A stretch of 39,859 bases of DNA from Bacteroidota bacterium (GCA_023412195.1 JAEYNZ010000014.1:1-39859), one strand, 5' to 3'. Counted from the first letter of the stretch, positions 16,422 through 25,908 are shown. Program-made: numbers and translations. The notes: a model not told the origin generated them from the sequence alone.

Positions 16422-17876
16422 TTATTTTTCTGAAATGGTTTTAATCAACCTGCCCGACTGTACCCGGTCTTTCAGGTCGAGATTATTCAGCAAGGCAAGT
16501 TCCTCCATTTTATCCTGCGGAACCCCAAGCCTTCTGAAAGCTTCAGCCAGCGTGCCTGTTTGCGGCACCTCCCTGATCCTGATCCGGGAAGCCTGCTTAT
16601 TTAATTTAGAGGGATCGGTAAGGCGGTTAAAGCTTGTCATAGTAGATTCAAAGGTACGAGTATGATTGCCAAAGGTCTGACCAGGTGCCACACCATGGAA
16701 TACATACACTCTGCCGTCATACTCAATAAAATGCGACAGTACCCTGATGTGTTCCTGTGTCCCAGCTGTACCACGTTCTGAAACAGTTACAACAGCAGGC
16801 ATACCATTCACTGTAGTTGATCCTGACTCCAGAAGGTTCAATTGCAGTGCCTTAACGGCTTCACTGGCAGCTGCCTTTGCATTGGCCTGCTGGGATAGGG
16901 TAAACACAACCAGTGCCTGGCCATCTTCAGGAGCCATCTGCACCTGGGAAGGTGAATTTACTAACCGCCACCCTGAAGGAACCGGGAAACGGAACTTCAG
17001 ATCAGGATGGTAAAAAACATTCCCTTCCACAAATCCCTGCCTTGGGTCTTCTCCATAGGTCATACCGTCGATCATTCTCAGGTAACTGTTTTCATTTACC
17101 TTCCATTCCTGGTTGCCAAGTTTCTCTTTCCATTTATTTGACAATTCGGTTACCTCCTGATATCTGTCGCCCGGGTCAGGATGGGTAGACATGAAAGTAG
17201 GTACACCCGCACCTTCACCTGGGTTCATCTTATCCAGAACATTAAAAAAATTGCCCATCTGTTGCGGGTCGTATTGCAATTTGGATGCATATTCAACACC
17301 CAACCGGTCTGACTCCCTTTCGTGGTCGCGGCTGTATTTTAAAAACAACAGCTGCATACCCTGGGCAGCATACCCTGCAAAATCACGGAAGGTTTCCGAA
17401 GCAATCATACCACCCACCAGGAGCAATTGTCCCAGTTGCTGCTTACTTTGCTGGCTAACCGTATGACGGGCTGTTACATGACCCATTTCATGCCCAAGCA
17501 CACCAATCAGTTCTGCTTCGTTATTAAACTGGGCTAAAATCCCCCTTGTAAAATAAAGATATCCCCCGGGGACAGCAAAAGCATTGACTACCGGAGAATC
17601 CAATATCCTGAAATGATACTCCAGATTCGGACGGTGTGAAATCTTTCCCATTTCTGTCCCCTTCTCTGTTATGAAGGAAAGCAGTTCATCATTTTTATAT
17701 TCACCAAACATTGCAACAATCTGAGGATCGTACTCCCTTCCCATGGCTATTTCCTGCTGTTCGGTCATCAGGGCCAGCTGCCTTTTACCTGTTACAGGAT
17801 TTACGGCACATGAAGGTACCATCATCAGGGTAGTGAAGAATATCACTAACTTTAACAAATTATTTATCGGCCTCAT
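16422..17876 (-). CDS. M48-family metalloprotease lipoprotein (BepA-like)
   Basis: A 484-residue zinc peptidase. The signal ends in VPSC (lipidated Cys23) followed by AVNPVTGKRQLALMTEQQE, the usual start of periplasmic M48C peptidases. The zinc site is HEMGH at 129-133 with the third ligand Glu in HERESDRLGVEYA. The C-terminal part contains IREVPQTGTLAEAFRRLGVPQDKMEELALLNNL, a segment with LysM-like hydrophobic spacing. Related BepA degrades or helps fold outer-membrane proteins in E. coli; the same role here is an inference. It is divergent from the M28 peptidase. Confidence 0.9.
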   Translation of the reverse strand: MRPINNLLKLVIFFTTLMMVPSCAVNPVTGKRQLALMTEQQEIAMGREYDPQIVAMFGEYKNDELLSFITEKGTEMGKISHRPNLEYHFRILDSPVVNAFAVPGGYLYFTRGILAQFNNEAELIGVLGHEMGHVTARHTVSQQSKQQLGQLLLVGGMIASETFRDFAGYAAQGMQLLFLKYSRDHERESDRLGVEYASKLQYDPQQMGNFFNVLDKMNPGEGAGVPTFMSTHPDPGDRYQEVTELSNKWKEKLGNQEWKVNENSYLRMIDGMTYGEDPRQGFVEGNVFYHPDLKFRFPVPSGWRLVNSPSQVQMAPEDGQALVVFTLSQQANAKAAASEAVKALQLNLLESGSTTVNGMPAVVTVSERGTAGTQEHIRVLSHFIEYDGRVYVFHGVAPGQTFGNHTRTFESTMTSFNRLTDPSKLNKQASRIRIREVPQTGTLAEAFRRLGVPQDKMEELALLNNLDLKDRVQSGRLIKTISEK

Positions 17877-18009
17877 AATCTTATATTTTAATTATCTTGT
17901 TCTATGGTTATTAACTTAAAGCATTTTACAGTCTTTTTTGTTTGACAGGGATGAATTATTTTTAACAAATTATTGTATAAATATGAGGAAAAATCCTTAT
18001 ACAAATGGG

Positions 18010-19554
18010 ATGAAATCCATAAAATATTACATATTGCTGTTCTTTTTAATTATCCTTGCGATTAGGTCTGAAGCCCAGAATGAATGGCTTCAGACCGTTT
18101 CGGTGGAAAATTTGACAGAACATGCGTTCATTCTGGCTGCAGACAGCATGTACGGAAGAGGAATTGAACCTGATATTCCCGGTCTTGACATGGCAGCAGA
18201 TTACCTTCAAAACCAAATCAAATCAATCGGACTGGAGCCAGTTAATGGCAGTTACCTTCAGCCTTTCATTCTATACTCTTCAGTTCCACATACTGCTCAA
18301 TCCTTTATTAAAACCTCCAACAACAAAAATAAGGTTAAATTTTTGCTACACGATTTCGCTGCCATGGAGCAGGTTTCAGAAAACCTCGTATTTAAGGGAA
18401 GGCTATTTTTTGCAGGATTTGGCTATAATGACAGGAAAAGCAACTACAACGACTTCAATGGGACTGACATACAAAATAAAATAGTCATATTTTCCTCAGG
18501 AACTCCGGAATCGTATAAAAAAGGGTCATCCGGGCAGATGAACAATCAACTGGAAAGATCCAAAATCAGGGAAGCAATGGATGCGGGCGCAAAAGGGGTG
18601 ATACTGGTGACCAATGTGGCTGATAAGGAGAACCAGACTTATAACCAACTGAAAAGAATTTCATCACGAAAAAGATTCTCTCTAAACCCTTTGCCTGAAA
18701 AGGGCGATCAAAATCTGGCAGTGATCACACCAGAAGCAGCCGGTGCCCTTTTGGGCAGAAATTATGCATGGGAAAAGCTTCTCGATTCAATTGCTCACCA
18801 AAACAAGCCTGCCTCCTTTGAGGTGAAAGATACCCAAATCGAAGTCGCTTCAAGGAGAATAAACAGAAAAATTCAAACAGCCAATGTTGTTGGCTTTATC
18901 GAAGGAAGCGATCCTGCACTGAAAGATGAATGTGTTCTTTATATGGCACATTACGATCATCTGGGCATGGATGATAACGGGGAGATCTACAATGGTGCCG
19001 ACGACAATGCCTCAGGAGTTGCCGTGCTGCTTGAAGTCGCTCAATTCTTTGCAACCATGGACCTGAAACCCCGCCGCAGCATCGTGTTTCTTTGGCCCTC
19101 TGCCGAAGAAGTGGGCCTTCATGGTTCCGGTTTCTATAGTAATAATCCCCTGTTCCCGCTACGTAAAACAGTTGCTTGTATCAATCTCGATATGGTAGGC
19201 AGGGTTTATGAACCACGTGATTCGGTATGGAATGATTTCCCCAAAAAGGTTAAAGATTATGATGGCATCTATGCCCTTGTGAACCAGTTTAACCCTTTAC
19301 TGAAAGAAATTCATGATGAGGCATGCACAGAACTTGGGCTTGTACCTGACTACAACCTGCCCTCACGCTTTTTCAATGCCAGCGATCATTACCATTTTCA
19401 CCGGAACAAAGTGCCTGTGCTGAACCTGTCAACAGGATATTCTGCCGATTACCACAAACCAACAGATGAAGCCTGGCGCCTGCGCCCCGACAAAATGAAG
19501 AGGGTGGCACAACTATGCATCCTTACAGGTGTTAGGCTTGCAAATGATGACTGA
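18010..19554 (+). CDS. Exported M28-family metallopeptidase
   Basis: About 514 residues. The chosen start gives a clean signal peptide, MKSIKYYILLFFLIILAIRSEAQ. In-frame starts at 17983 (ATG) and 17938 (TTG) are possible but only lengthen its N-region. A PA-like domain (about 130-280, with IQNKIVIFSSGTPE and GAKGVILVTNV) precedes the M28 catalytic domain. Di-zinc ligands are visible: AHYDHLGM (His), NGADDNASG (bridging Asp), SAEEVGLHGS (catalytic and ligand Glu), NLDMVGR (Asp) and SDHYHFH (His). It should be an extracytoplasmic aminopeptidase or carboxypeptidase; specificity is not evident. The upstream 130 bp are shared with the divergent M48 gene. Confidence 0.9.
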   Translation: MKSIKYYILLFFLIILAIRSEAQNEWLQTVSVENLTEHAFILAADSMYGRGIEPDIPGLDMAADYLQNQIKSIGLEPVNGSYLQPFILYSSVPHTAQSFIKTSNNKNKVKFLLHDFAAMEQVSENLVFKGRLFFAGFGYNDRKSNYNDFNGTDIQNKIVIFSSGTPESYKKGSSGQMNNQLERSKIREAMDAGAKGVILVTNVADKENQTYNQLKRISSRKRFSLNPLPEKGDQNLAVITPEAAGALLGRNYAWEKLLDSIAHQNKPASFEVKDTQIEVASRRINRKIQTANVVGFIEGSDPALKDECVLYMAHYDHLGMDDNGEIYNGADDNASGVAVLLEVAQFFATMDLKPRRSIVFLWPSAEEVGLHGSGFYSNNPLFPLRKTVACINLDMVGRVYEPRDSVWNDFPKKVKDYDGIYALVNQFNPLLKEIHDEACTELGLVPDYNLPSRFFNASDHYHFHRNKVPVLNLSTGYSADYHKPTDEAWRLRPDKMKRVAQLCILTGVRLANDD

Positions 19555-19656
19555 TTTTTTCCCTCTCCATAAATTGTATCAGGCAACTAAACCTGAAACC
19601 CTCCGGAAATTGTTATTTTCGGAGCCTGAAACATTAAAATAAAAAAAAGCAGCATC

Positions 19657-20610
19657 ATGAAAGTTGTTATACTTGACGGTTATACGGTGAATCCCGGCGA
19701 TTTAAACTGGAATGGCATTGCCGCATTGGGCGAACTTGACGTTTACGACCGGACTCCTCCGGAAAAAACCATAGAACGTGCTGCAGGTGCTGAAGCAGTA
19801 TTTACAAACAAGGTGCTCTTCGACAGATCAACCATCAGCAGGCTGCCACAACTTAAATTTATAGGGGTACTGGCCACGGGTTATAACGTTGTTGACCTGC
19901 AGGCGGCAACTGATGCCGGAATCCTTGTCACAAACATACCCGCCTACAGCACATCATCCGTTGCACAACTGGTTTTCTCGCACATCCTGCACCAGGTACA
20001 GAATATATCGGTTCATGCACGGTCGGTTCAAAAGGGAGAATGGTCTGAATGCATCGATTTTTCGTATCATCTTACACCTCAGACCGAGCTGGCAGGTAAA
20101 ACAATTGGGATCATCGGTTTCGGACAAATAGGACAGGCAGTGGCCAAAGTTGGCCTGGCACTTGGAATGAAAATCCTCTTTAACAACAGGAGCCGTAAAG
20201 AAACACCCCTGGAAGCACGACAGGTGGATTTGGATACCCTGCTCAAGGAAAGTGATTTTATAAGTGTCAACTGTCCGCTGACAGACGAGAACAAAGGATT
20301 CATCAACAAGGCTGCCATTGAAAAAATGAAACCTTCAGTCATCCTGATCAATACAGGCCGCGGATTGCTCATAAATGAACAGGACCTTGCAGATGCTTTA
20401 AACAGTGGCAGAATAGCTGGTGCCGGACTTGATGTGCTTTCAACAGAACCACCCGCCCCTGATAATCCCCTCATCAGGGCAAAAAACTGCCATATCACAC
20501 CCCACATTGCATGGGCTACAACAGAGGCCCGACAGCGCCTGATCGAGATTGCAACCCGTAACCTTAAAGCTTATTTAGATGGGAACCCTCAGAACGTAGT
20601 AAATAAATAA
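19657..20610 (+). CDS. D-2-hydroxyacid dehydrogenase (NAD-dependent)
   Basis: A 317-residue enzyme of the D-isomer 2-hydroxyacid dehydrogenase family, which reduces 2-oxo acids such as hydroxypyruvate. The dinucleotide site is GIIGFGQIGQAVA (GxGxxG at 154-159). The substrate Arg lies in INTGRGLLINE, the Glu follows in LDVLSTEPP, and the catalytic His is in HITPHIAWAT. Sequence character (MKVVILDGYTVNPGDLNW, GVLATGYNVVDL) resembles glycerate dehydrogenase, but the substrate cannot be fixed from sequence. The 102-bp upstream gap contains an imperfect inverted repeat, CTCCGGAAA (19601-19609) and TTTTCGGAG (19616-19624), that could be an operator. Confidence 0.9.
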   Translation: MKVVILDGYTVNPGDLNWNGIAALGELDVYDRTPPEKTIERAAGAEAVFTNKVLFDRSTISRLPQLKFIGVLATGYNVVDLQAATDAGILVTNIPAYSTSSVAQLVFSHILHQVQNISVHARSVQKGEWSECIDFSYHLTPQTELAGKTIGIIGFGQIGQAVAKVGLALGMKILFNNRSRKETPLEARQVDLDTLLKESDFISVNCPLTDENKGFINKAAIEKMKPSVILINTGRGLLINEQDLADALNSGRIAGAGLDVLSTEPPAPDNPLIRAKNCHITPHIAWATTEARQRLIEIATRNLKAYLDGNPQNVVNK

Positions 20611-20656
20611 CCTGTGACTACACCTGACTGATATTAAACCCAACCAGAAAGCGACT

Positions 20657-21196
20657 ATGAACAACAGGGAAGAAATGCTCAGCCTTCTGATCGCATGGGA
20701 GAATCTGCCTCTCATGATTACTGATCTGCTGGCCGAACCCCGGAAGATCGAAATCCTGATGGACCTAGCCATCAACAGCTCCCACCCAAAAAGCTGGCGT
20801 GCAGCCTGGATAGCCGATAAGATTCATGATATAAATCCCGGATTGATCGTGCCTTACATCGAAAAAATGATCGTTCAGCTTAAAAAGGAAACCTCCAGCA
20901 GCAAAAAACGTGAATTTCTTAAACTCATCAGCCTGCATGATTTTCCCAAAAAATACAACTCCTTTCTGATGGACTACTGTCTCAACTCCTTTATGTCGGC
21001 AGAAGAACCTGTGGCGGTAAGGGTCCATGCCATGCAGATATTGTATCACATTTCTGAATCTGTACCTGAATTCAGGCCCGAACTGCTGGCTGTGATTGAA
21101 CACGAAACAGAACTGCATTCATCCGCCGGAATCCGTTCAAGGGCAAAACGGCTTGCAACAATGCTTCTAAAGGATATGAAAGAAGAAAGACAATGA
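20657..21196 (+). CDS. Small HEAT-like helical protein, function unknown
   Basis: A 179-residue soluble, almost wholly helical protein. Segments such as PKSWRAAWIADKIHDINPGLI, KREFLKLISLHDFPKK and VAVRVHAMQILYHISES look like paired amphipathic helices of HEAT/adaptin-type repeats. No catalytic motif, signal peptide or membrane segment is present. It starts 46 bp after the dehydrogenase gene on the same strand and probably shares its transcript. Its stop abuts the convergent DUF2723 stop with no bases between (TGA at 21194-21196, then the complement of TGA from 21197). HEAT-like folds usually mediate protein contacts; no partner can be named. Confidence 0.75.
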   Translation: MNNREEMLSLLIAWENLPLMITDLLAEPRKIEILMDLAINSSHPKSWRAAWIADKIHDINPGLIVPYIEKMIVQLKKETSSSKKREFLKLISLHDFPKKYNSFLMDYCLNSFMSAEEPVAVRVHAMQILYHISESVPEFRPELLAVIEHETELHSSAGIRSRAKRLATMLLKDMKEERQ

Positions 21197-24100
21197 TCAA
21201 TTCATTTCATCCGATAAACTTTGGATCAGTGCCTGCAGCCGGCCGTCGAGTTCATTTGTTAGATCTGTCTGGTTGTACCTGCGGGCAAGAACCATAAGGT
21301 TCTGAATCAGGTTTATTTCCCTTTCCTGCTCTCCCTCTGCATACTGTGCAAAATAATCAGGCAGGGTAATATAATATTTAAGCATATCCAGACTGTTTTC
21401 AGCCATCACCCTTACTTTATCAACTCCCTTTGATGTGGCCCCTGCCCTGAAATATTGCTCCGCCGCCGGAAAGGAATCATAGGCAAGAGGTATTTTTTCG
21501 TCAGGAAAGAGTTCAAACATCCGGTCAATCACCTCCACTGCCATTTTGTTTTGACCCTCGTTTACCAGTGCTTCAGCAAGGCGGCTAAACATATACCTGG
21601 CCTGAATGATCCGTATAGCCCGTTTGTTATAATCGTCAAGATAAATATCCGGATCGTTTACATTTCCCCATACAAATTTATTCATGACATTCTCATACAA
21701 AATGCCAGTGTTGATGTGTCCTGTAAATGAATCATTGTTTTCCGACCTGACAGGAACAAACCTGTAGGCCAGTCCTTCCATCTGCAGCCATTCAGTAAAA
21801 AATACGAGTCCGGTATACAGCAGGCTGTGATCGATGTAGATGGGCCGTTCCCAGTCGTTGGCAGCTACCATATTCAGCAGCGCCCATTCGCTTTTGGTAA
21901 TATAGTTTTTATTGATGTCAAAAAACACAGTATCGGCAATCAATTCTGCATCCTCAGGCTGAACGGTCCCCGTTTCAAGCACTTTCTGACGGTCGACCGG
22001 GATATAAAACCTTTCGGCAGGTAAATAATCCAATTTTTGTCCCCCCTCCGTTTCCACCTTCGAGCGTTCATCATCCGACCCCATAAACATCATGGCATCG
22101 CGTAAATCTACTGCCCCCTCAACCCTGTTAATAATCAACACTGCGTCCCGCCTGCCCATATAGTATTTATCCTCATCAAACGAGAAAGGTACCGGCGGCG
22201 CTTCATAGGTTGCCATCCGCTGCTGTGTGATGTACCAGTCCATGCCAAGGTAACTGATATTAACAACCTTCACATCCGTTCGGATACCCTCCACTTCCTG
22301 AACATACCAGAGCGGAAAGGTATCATTGTCGCCATAGGTTAAGAGAATGGCATTGGGAGCACACGATTCGAGGTAGTTGATGGCATAGTCACGAGTCATA
22401 TACCGCCCTGAACGGTCGTGGTCATCAAAATTTTCGGCAAGGAGCAATCCCGGTACAACCACCAGGGAAACAACACCTGCGGCAATAGATGCCGGTGTTC
22501 CGGAAATCACCTTTCGCAGACCCTGGTATAAAGCTGTTACTGCCAGTCCAATCCAGATGGAAAAGGCATAGAAGGATCCCACATAGGCATAATCCCGCTC
22601 CCTGGGTTGCATGGGTGTCTGATTCAGGTACACAATAATGGCAATGCCTGTAAATATAAAAAGTGCCAGCACCACTGCAAATCCCTGCCTTCCTTTACTG
22701 CTGAGGTTGTAGTGGTAAAAAAGGCCGACCAGTCCAAACAGCAGAGGTAAAAAATAATATGCATTGCGTGAGGGATCATTTTTCATGAACTCCGGCATAT
22801 TATCTGTCGGGCCCACCCGGTAATCATCCATAAATTTTATTCCGCTAATCCAGTTGCCATGCATGAAATTGCCATATCCCGGTGTATCATTCTGCCGGCC
22901 TGCAAAGTTCCACATAAAATACCTGAAATACATATGTCCCATCTGGTAGGTGAAAAAGAAACTCAGATTTTCAGCAAAAGTGGGTTTAATGATCACCTCC
23001 TCTTCACCGTCAATCTCCACGCGCACCTGCTTACCCTTTACATTTCCCCACTGGCGGTAAACCTCTGCATGACTGGGGTCACTGCTGTGCATGCGCGGAA
23101 AGAGGGTCTGTGTGGCCGGATGGTAAACAGTACCCGAAGCTGATGTGCCGGTTACCACATACTTGCCATCCACCTGGTTGTAATACTTCTTCTCACCCTT
23201 GTTCGCCAGTGCAGGGGAATTGTAATATGGCCCGTAAACAAGAGGATGCGAACCATACTGGTCGCGGTTCAGGTAACGAAGCAGGGCAAATGCATTGTCA
23301 GGATGGTTCTGGTTCATAGGTGGATTGGCAGCAGCCCTTATTAATATCAGAGTCACCGATGAATACCCGATCAGAATTACGGTTATGGAAAGAACGACAG
23401 TGTTCAATACGACCATCCTGTTTTTGTGCGTGTACCTGATAGCCCATACCAGAAGTGTAACCAGCAACACAATAAAAAACAGCATACCTGTATTGAATGG
23501 AAGTCCTATGACATTTACAAAAAACAGGTCAAACCAGAAGGCTGCAAGGGGGACCCCAGGTATGATCACCGACTGGATACCGGCCAGTATGGCCATTGAA
23601 ACCAGGAAGGCACTGATGAACCCTTTCCATGTAAACCTGTACATTCTGAAGTAGTAAACAAGACCGATGGCAGGTATGGCCAAAAGGTTTAGCAAATGCA
23701 CACCGGTAGACAAACCGAGTAGATAGGCAATCAGAATCAGCCAGCGGTTGGCATATTTCCTGTCAGCCTCATTCTCCCATTTCAGGATAGCCCAGAAAAC
23801 GGCAGCAGTAAATAGCGACGACAGGGCGTACACCTCTCCTTCAACAGCTGAAAACCAGAATGAATCTGTAAAAGCGAATGCAAGTGAGCCAACAATACCG
23901 CTGCCCCACACAGCTATCTGCTCAGCAGATGTTAATTCACTTTCAGGATAAAGCTTTCGGGCCAGATGAACAATGCTCCAGTACAACAACATGATTGTTG
24001 CGGCACTGGCAAGGCCCGACAACAGGTTCACCATGAAAGCTGCCTGCGAACTGTCGGTAGCAAAAAGGGTGAAAAACCTGCCCAGTATGATATGAAATGG

Positions 24101-24262
24101 TGCACCCGGGGGATGTCCCACTTCCAGTTTCCAGGCACTGACAATAAATTCACTTGTATCCCACCAACTTGCAGTGGGTTCCAGGGTAAGAATGTAAATG
24201 ATGGCGGAAATCAGGAATACTGCCCACCCTATAAAATTGTTGATTGTATTGAAGCGGTGCAT
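21197..24262 (-). CDS. DUF2723 membrane protein (protein O-mannosyltransferase-like)
   Basis: A 1021-residue polytopic protein. The N-terminal half (about 1-300) resembles GT-C-fold glycosyltransferases: EPTASWWDTSEFIVSAWKLEVGHPPGAP has the acidic residue in the first loop and His-Pro-Pro typical of DUF2723. Many membrane helices run to about 590, followed by an extracytoplasmic C-terminal part with AILLTYGDNDTFPLWYVQEVEGI and a helical tail. Homologues are widespread in Bacteroidota and are proposed to glycosylate exported proteins; activity here is inferred. Length is normal. A perfect -7 box (TATATTTG) lies 22 nt upstream of the start. Confidence 0.88.
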   Translation of the reverse strand: MHRFNTINNFIGWAVFLISAIIYILTLEPTASWWDTSEFIVSAWKLEVGHPPGAPFHIILGRFFTLFATDSSQAAFMVNLLSGLASAATIMLLYWSIVHLARKLYPESELTSAEQIAVWGSGIVGSLAFAFTDSFWFSAVEGEVYALSSLFTAAVFWAILKWENEADRKYANRWLILIAYLLGLSTGVHLLNLLAIPAIGLVYYFRMYRFTWKGFISAFLVSMAILAGIQSVIIPGVPLAAFWFDLFFVNVIGLPFNTGMLFFIVLLVTLLVWAIRYTHKNRMVVLNTVVLSITVILIGYSSVTLILIRAAANPPMNQNHPDNAFALLRYLNRDQYGSHPLVYGPYYNSPALANKGEKKYYNQVDGKYVVTGTSASGTVYHPATQTLFPRMHSSDPSHAEVYRQWGNVKGKQVRVEIDGEEEVIIKPTFAENLSFFFTYQMGHMYFRYFMWNFAGRQNDTPGYGNFMHGNWISGIKFMDDYRVGPTDNMPEFMKNDPSRNAYYFLPLLFGLVGLFYHYNLSSKGRQGFAVVLALFIFTGIAIIVYLNQTPMQPRERDYAYVGSFYAFSIWIGLAVTALYQGLRKVISGTPASIAAGVVSLVVVPGLLLAENFDDHDRSGRYMTRDYAINYLESCAPNAILLTYGDNDTFPLWYVQEVEGIRTDVKVVNISYLGMDWYITQQRMATYEAPPVPFSFDEDKYYMGRRDAVLIINRVEGAVDLRDAMMFMGSDDERSKVETEGGQKLDYLPAERFYIPVDRQKVLETGTVQPEDAELIADTVFFDINKNYITKSEWALLNMVAANDWERPIYIDHSLLYTGLVFFTEWLQMEGLAYRFVPVRSENNDSFTGHINTGILYENVMNKFVWGNVNDPDIYLDDYNKRAIRIIQARYMFSRLAEALVNEGQNKMAVEVIDRMFELFPDEKIPLAYDSFPAAEQYFRAGATSKGVDKVRVMAENSLDMLKYYITLPDYFAQYAEGEQEREINLIQNLMVLARRYNQTDLTNELDGRLQALIQSLSDEMN

Positions 24263-24283
24263 CGGCTTTTTTATGAATCACCG

Positions 24284-24291
24284 CAAATATA
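24284..24291 (-). promoter_or_regulatory. DUF2723 gene -7 box
   Basis: The minus strand reads TATATTTG, a perfect TAnnTTTG, 22 nt before the ATG at 24262. No clear -33 TTTG was found. Confidence 0.5.
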
Positions 24292-24363
24292 CAGTTTTAA
24301 GGCAATAAGTAAAAAAGCCACCTGTACAGTTACGATGTCGAAAGGAACGCTCTTTTTAGCGTA

Positions 24364-24526
24364 CGACCCCCTAAATCCCCCGAGGGGGGACTACCGGATA
24401 CTGCAAGTTTGGCAAGTATGGCGTTTCAAAACAGCATGCTTTGTTACTTTATATTGATATCAGATTTCTTTCCAACTTTCAACCGAGGGGGTCTTCTCCT
24501 CCCCTTAGGGGAGGTTGGGTGGGGTC
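24364..24526. repeat. Inverted pair of G/C-rich hairpin repeats
   Basis: The left unit begins CGACCCCCTAAAT and forms a TCCCCC/GGGGGGA stem (24376-24390). The right unit forms CCTCCCC/GGGGAGG (24498-24514) and ends TGGGGTCG at 24526. Read inverted, both start CGACCCC, then an A/C-rich spacer, then the stem, so they are two diverged copies of one element in opposite orientation around about 100 bp of A/T-richer DNA. No coding frame lies between them. Confidence 0.65.
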
Positions 24527-24555
24527 GTTGTTTCCTCAACTCTGTCGCTTATTTT

Positions 24556-25347
24556 CTACCACGACAGTTCCACCATCTGATGACCGTTCAGTTCCGGCAA
24601 GGTGAAACTTTTGATGCCTCCGCTCTGCCTGAAAGGGATATTCTTTCCCTGCGGCACGGTAGTTATCTTTCGTAAATCTCCGGGAACGTTCAGGTTAGCC
24701 TTCAGATTGAAAACAAGTACCACATCCTCGATCACATCGAATGAACTCCACCGTCTTTCAGGCACATAATACAGGAAGTGAGCCACATACCTTTTCTTCT
24801 CAGGCTGAACATTCACAGCTGCTACCAGTGCACTGGGTGCATTTTCCATCTTCAGTACAGGATCAGGAAGCAACCTTTCAACAGCATTAAGGAAGATATC
24901 CCTGCACCATTTTGGCGCTGAATCGGCATACTGGGTGAAAACAGGATGCATGAAACAGATTGTATTGCCCATTTGAGTAACTGCAGGGTAACCTGTTTTT
25001 CCTTCAGAAGGCATATGCCGGTGCGAGCAGAAATGTTCCCAGGTGCGGTTGAAATAAGGTACATTCGCAGACTCAAGGGCTTCAGCACCTTTTAGTCCGA
25101 CCTCCAGACCTTTCCTGTACATAACAAGCTCAGTGGAAGGAAGCCCCTTCCCGATCCCTTCTCCATTCAGTACAAGAAAGTCTGGACTGAAAGGAGCCTC
25201 ACCCTTTATTTCCAGGCCAAATATGGAAGTGGCATAACTGTCACCCCCCGGTGTAAGGCCCGATTTCCATGAAGCAATAACCGCTCCACCGTTATTGGAA
25301 TAATCCTCCCGTCTTGACTTCAATTGCTCAACAGTGAAAATATTTTT
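24556..25347 (-). pseudogene. 5'-truncated glycoside-hydrolase-like remnant (beta-galactosidase trimerisation type)
   Basis: About 264 codons open on the minus strand from just after a TAG (25348-25350) to a TAG at 24556-24558. No ATG lies in frame before the conserved part; the first usable codon is a TTG at 25321-25323. The peptide enters a known domain in its middle: VEQLKSRREDYSNNGGAVIASWKSGL resembles the point where beta-galactosidase trimerisation domains read LRxYVENGGxLVASxExSL. It continues through the C-terminal region (HRHMPSEGKTGYPAV, GNTICFMHPVF, AVERLLPDP). The catalytic barrel and signal peptide expected in front are absent. I call it a remnant, although a short expressed protein from the TTG cannot be excluded. 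It lies beside tRNA-Gln. Confidence 0.65.
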
Positions 25348-25534
25348 CTAATTTATTTTAGGTCCATTATAATAATCTTGTCTTGTATCTTGTGGCTGTT
25401 AGTCCTGATACCAGTAAGCGAATATATTCAACATTCTGTCTCATATCTGTCAACCAGGAGAAGATGATTATCATGTGAACTTTAAGAAATTCTCCATCTG
25501 TTTTATAAAAAGATGCTGAAAAGAAAAAAAGTAC
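25348..25534. other. Non-coding DNA before tRNA-Gln
   Basis: No gene is seen. At 25376-25410 there is a CTTG-rich low-complexity tract (TCTTGTCTTGTATCTTGTGG) that recurs, in either orientation, at 36931-36961, 37074-37095 and 39518-39547. Confidence 0.45.
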
Positions 25535-25542
25535 TATTTTTG
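25535..25542 (+). promoter_or_regulatory. tRNA-Gln promoter -7 box
   Basis: TATTTTTG is a perfect TAnnTTTG, ending 31 bp before the tRNA. A TTTT about 24 nt further upstream is the only -33 candidate. Confidence 0.55.
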
Positions 25543-25573
25543 CACCGTCTTTAACAAAAAGGCATGAAATGAT

Positions 25574-25646
25574 TGACCCGTGGTGTAACTGGCAACACGT
25601 CTGATTTTGGTTCAGAAGAGTCCAGGTTCGAGCCCTGGCGGGTCAA
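25574..25646 (+). tRNA. tRNA-Gln (anticodon TTG)
   Basis: A 73-nt cloverleaf. Acceptor arms TGACCCG and CGGGTCA pair over 7 bp with A as discriminator. The D stem is GTGT/ACAC, the anticodon stem TCTGA/TCAGA with loop TTTTGGT (anticodon TTG), the variable loop AGAGT, and the T stem CCAGG/CCTGG with loop TTCGAGC. CCA is not encoded. It reads CAA and, with wobble, CAG codons. Confidence 0.96.
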
Positions 25647-25658
25647 CAGAAAAAAATT

Positions 25659-25694
25659 AAAGGAGTACATAAAATTAAATGTGCTCCTTTTTTT
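25659..25694 (+). terminator. Rho-independent terminator after tRNA-Gln
   Basis: A 12-bp stem, AAAGGAGTACAT (25659-25670) and ATGTGCTCCTTT (25679-25690), with one G-U pair and an 8-nt loop, runs into TTTTTTT. It begins 13 nt after the tRNA. Confidence 0.9.
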
Positions 25695-25728
25695 ATTGTA
25701 CCCACGGAACATCCTCCTGCAAGGATGA

Positions 25729-25908
25729 AAAGTTTATCTCATTGAGTTCAGTGATAGTGGGAAGCCAAACAAGAGATATGTGTTTCAGTTTTCCGGTCGT
25801 GGAAAAGAGAAAAGAAAATTTTGGGCTGCTGTTAAAAAAGGTGGCTTTTGGTTTTCATTTAGTCAGGATAATTCGTGGATAAAGAAGAAGAAGAAATTGT
25901 TCATCTAA
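25729..25908 (+). pseudogene. Possible 59-codon coding remnant of unknown origin
   Basis: A plus-strand frame between TGA (25726-25728) and TAA (25906-25908) has no ATG. Its peptide looks protein-like, not random: KVYLIEFSDSGKPNKRY, then VFQFSGRGKEKRKFWAAV and KKGGFWFSFSQDNSW, rich in Phe, Trp and Lys. It starts 35 bp after the tRNA terminator. I do not recognise the family. It could be the tail of a lost gene or chance. Confidence 0.3.
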
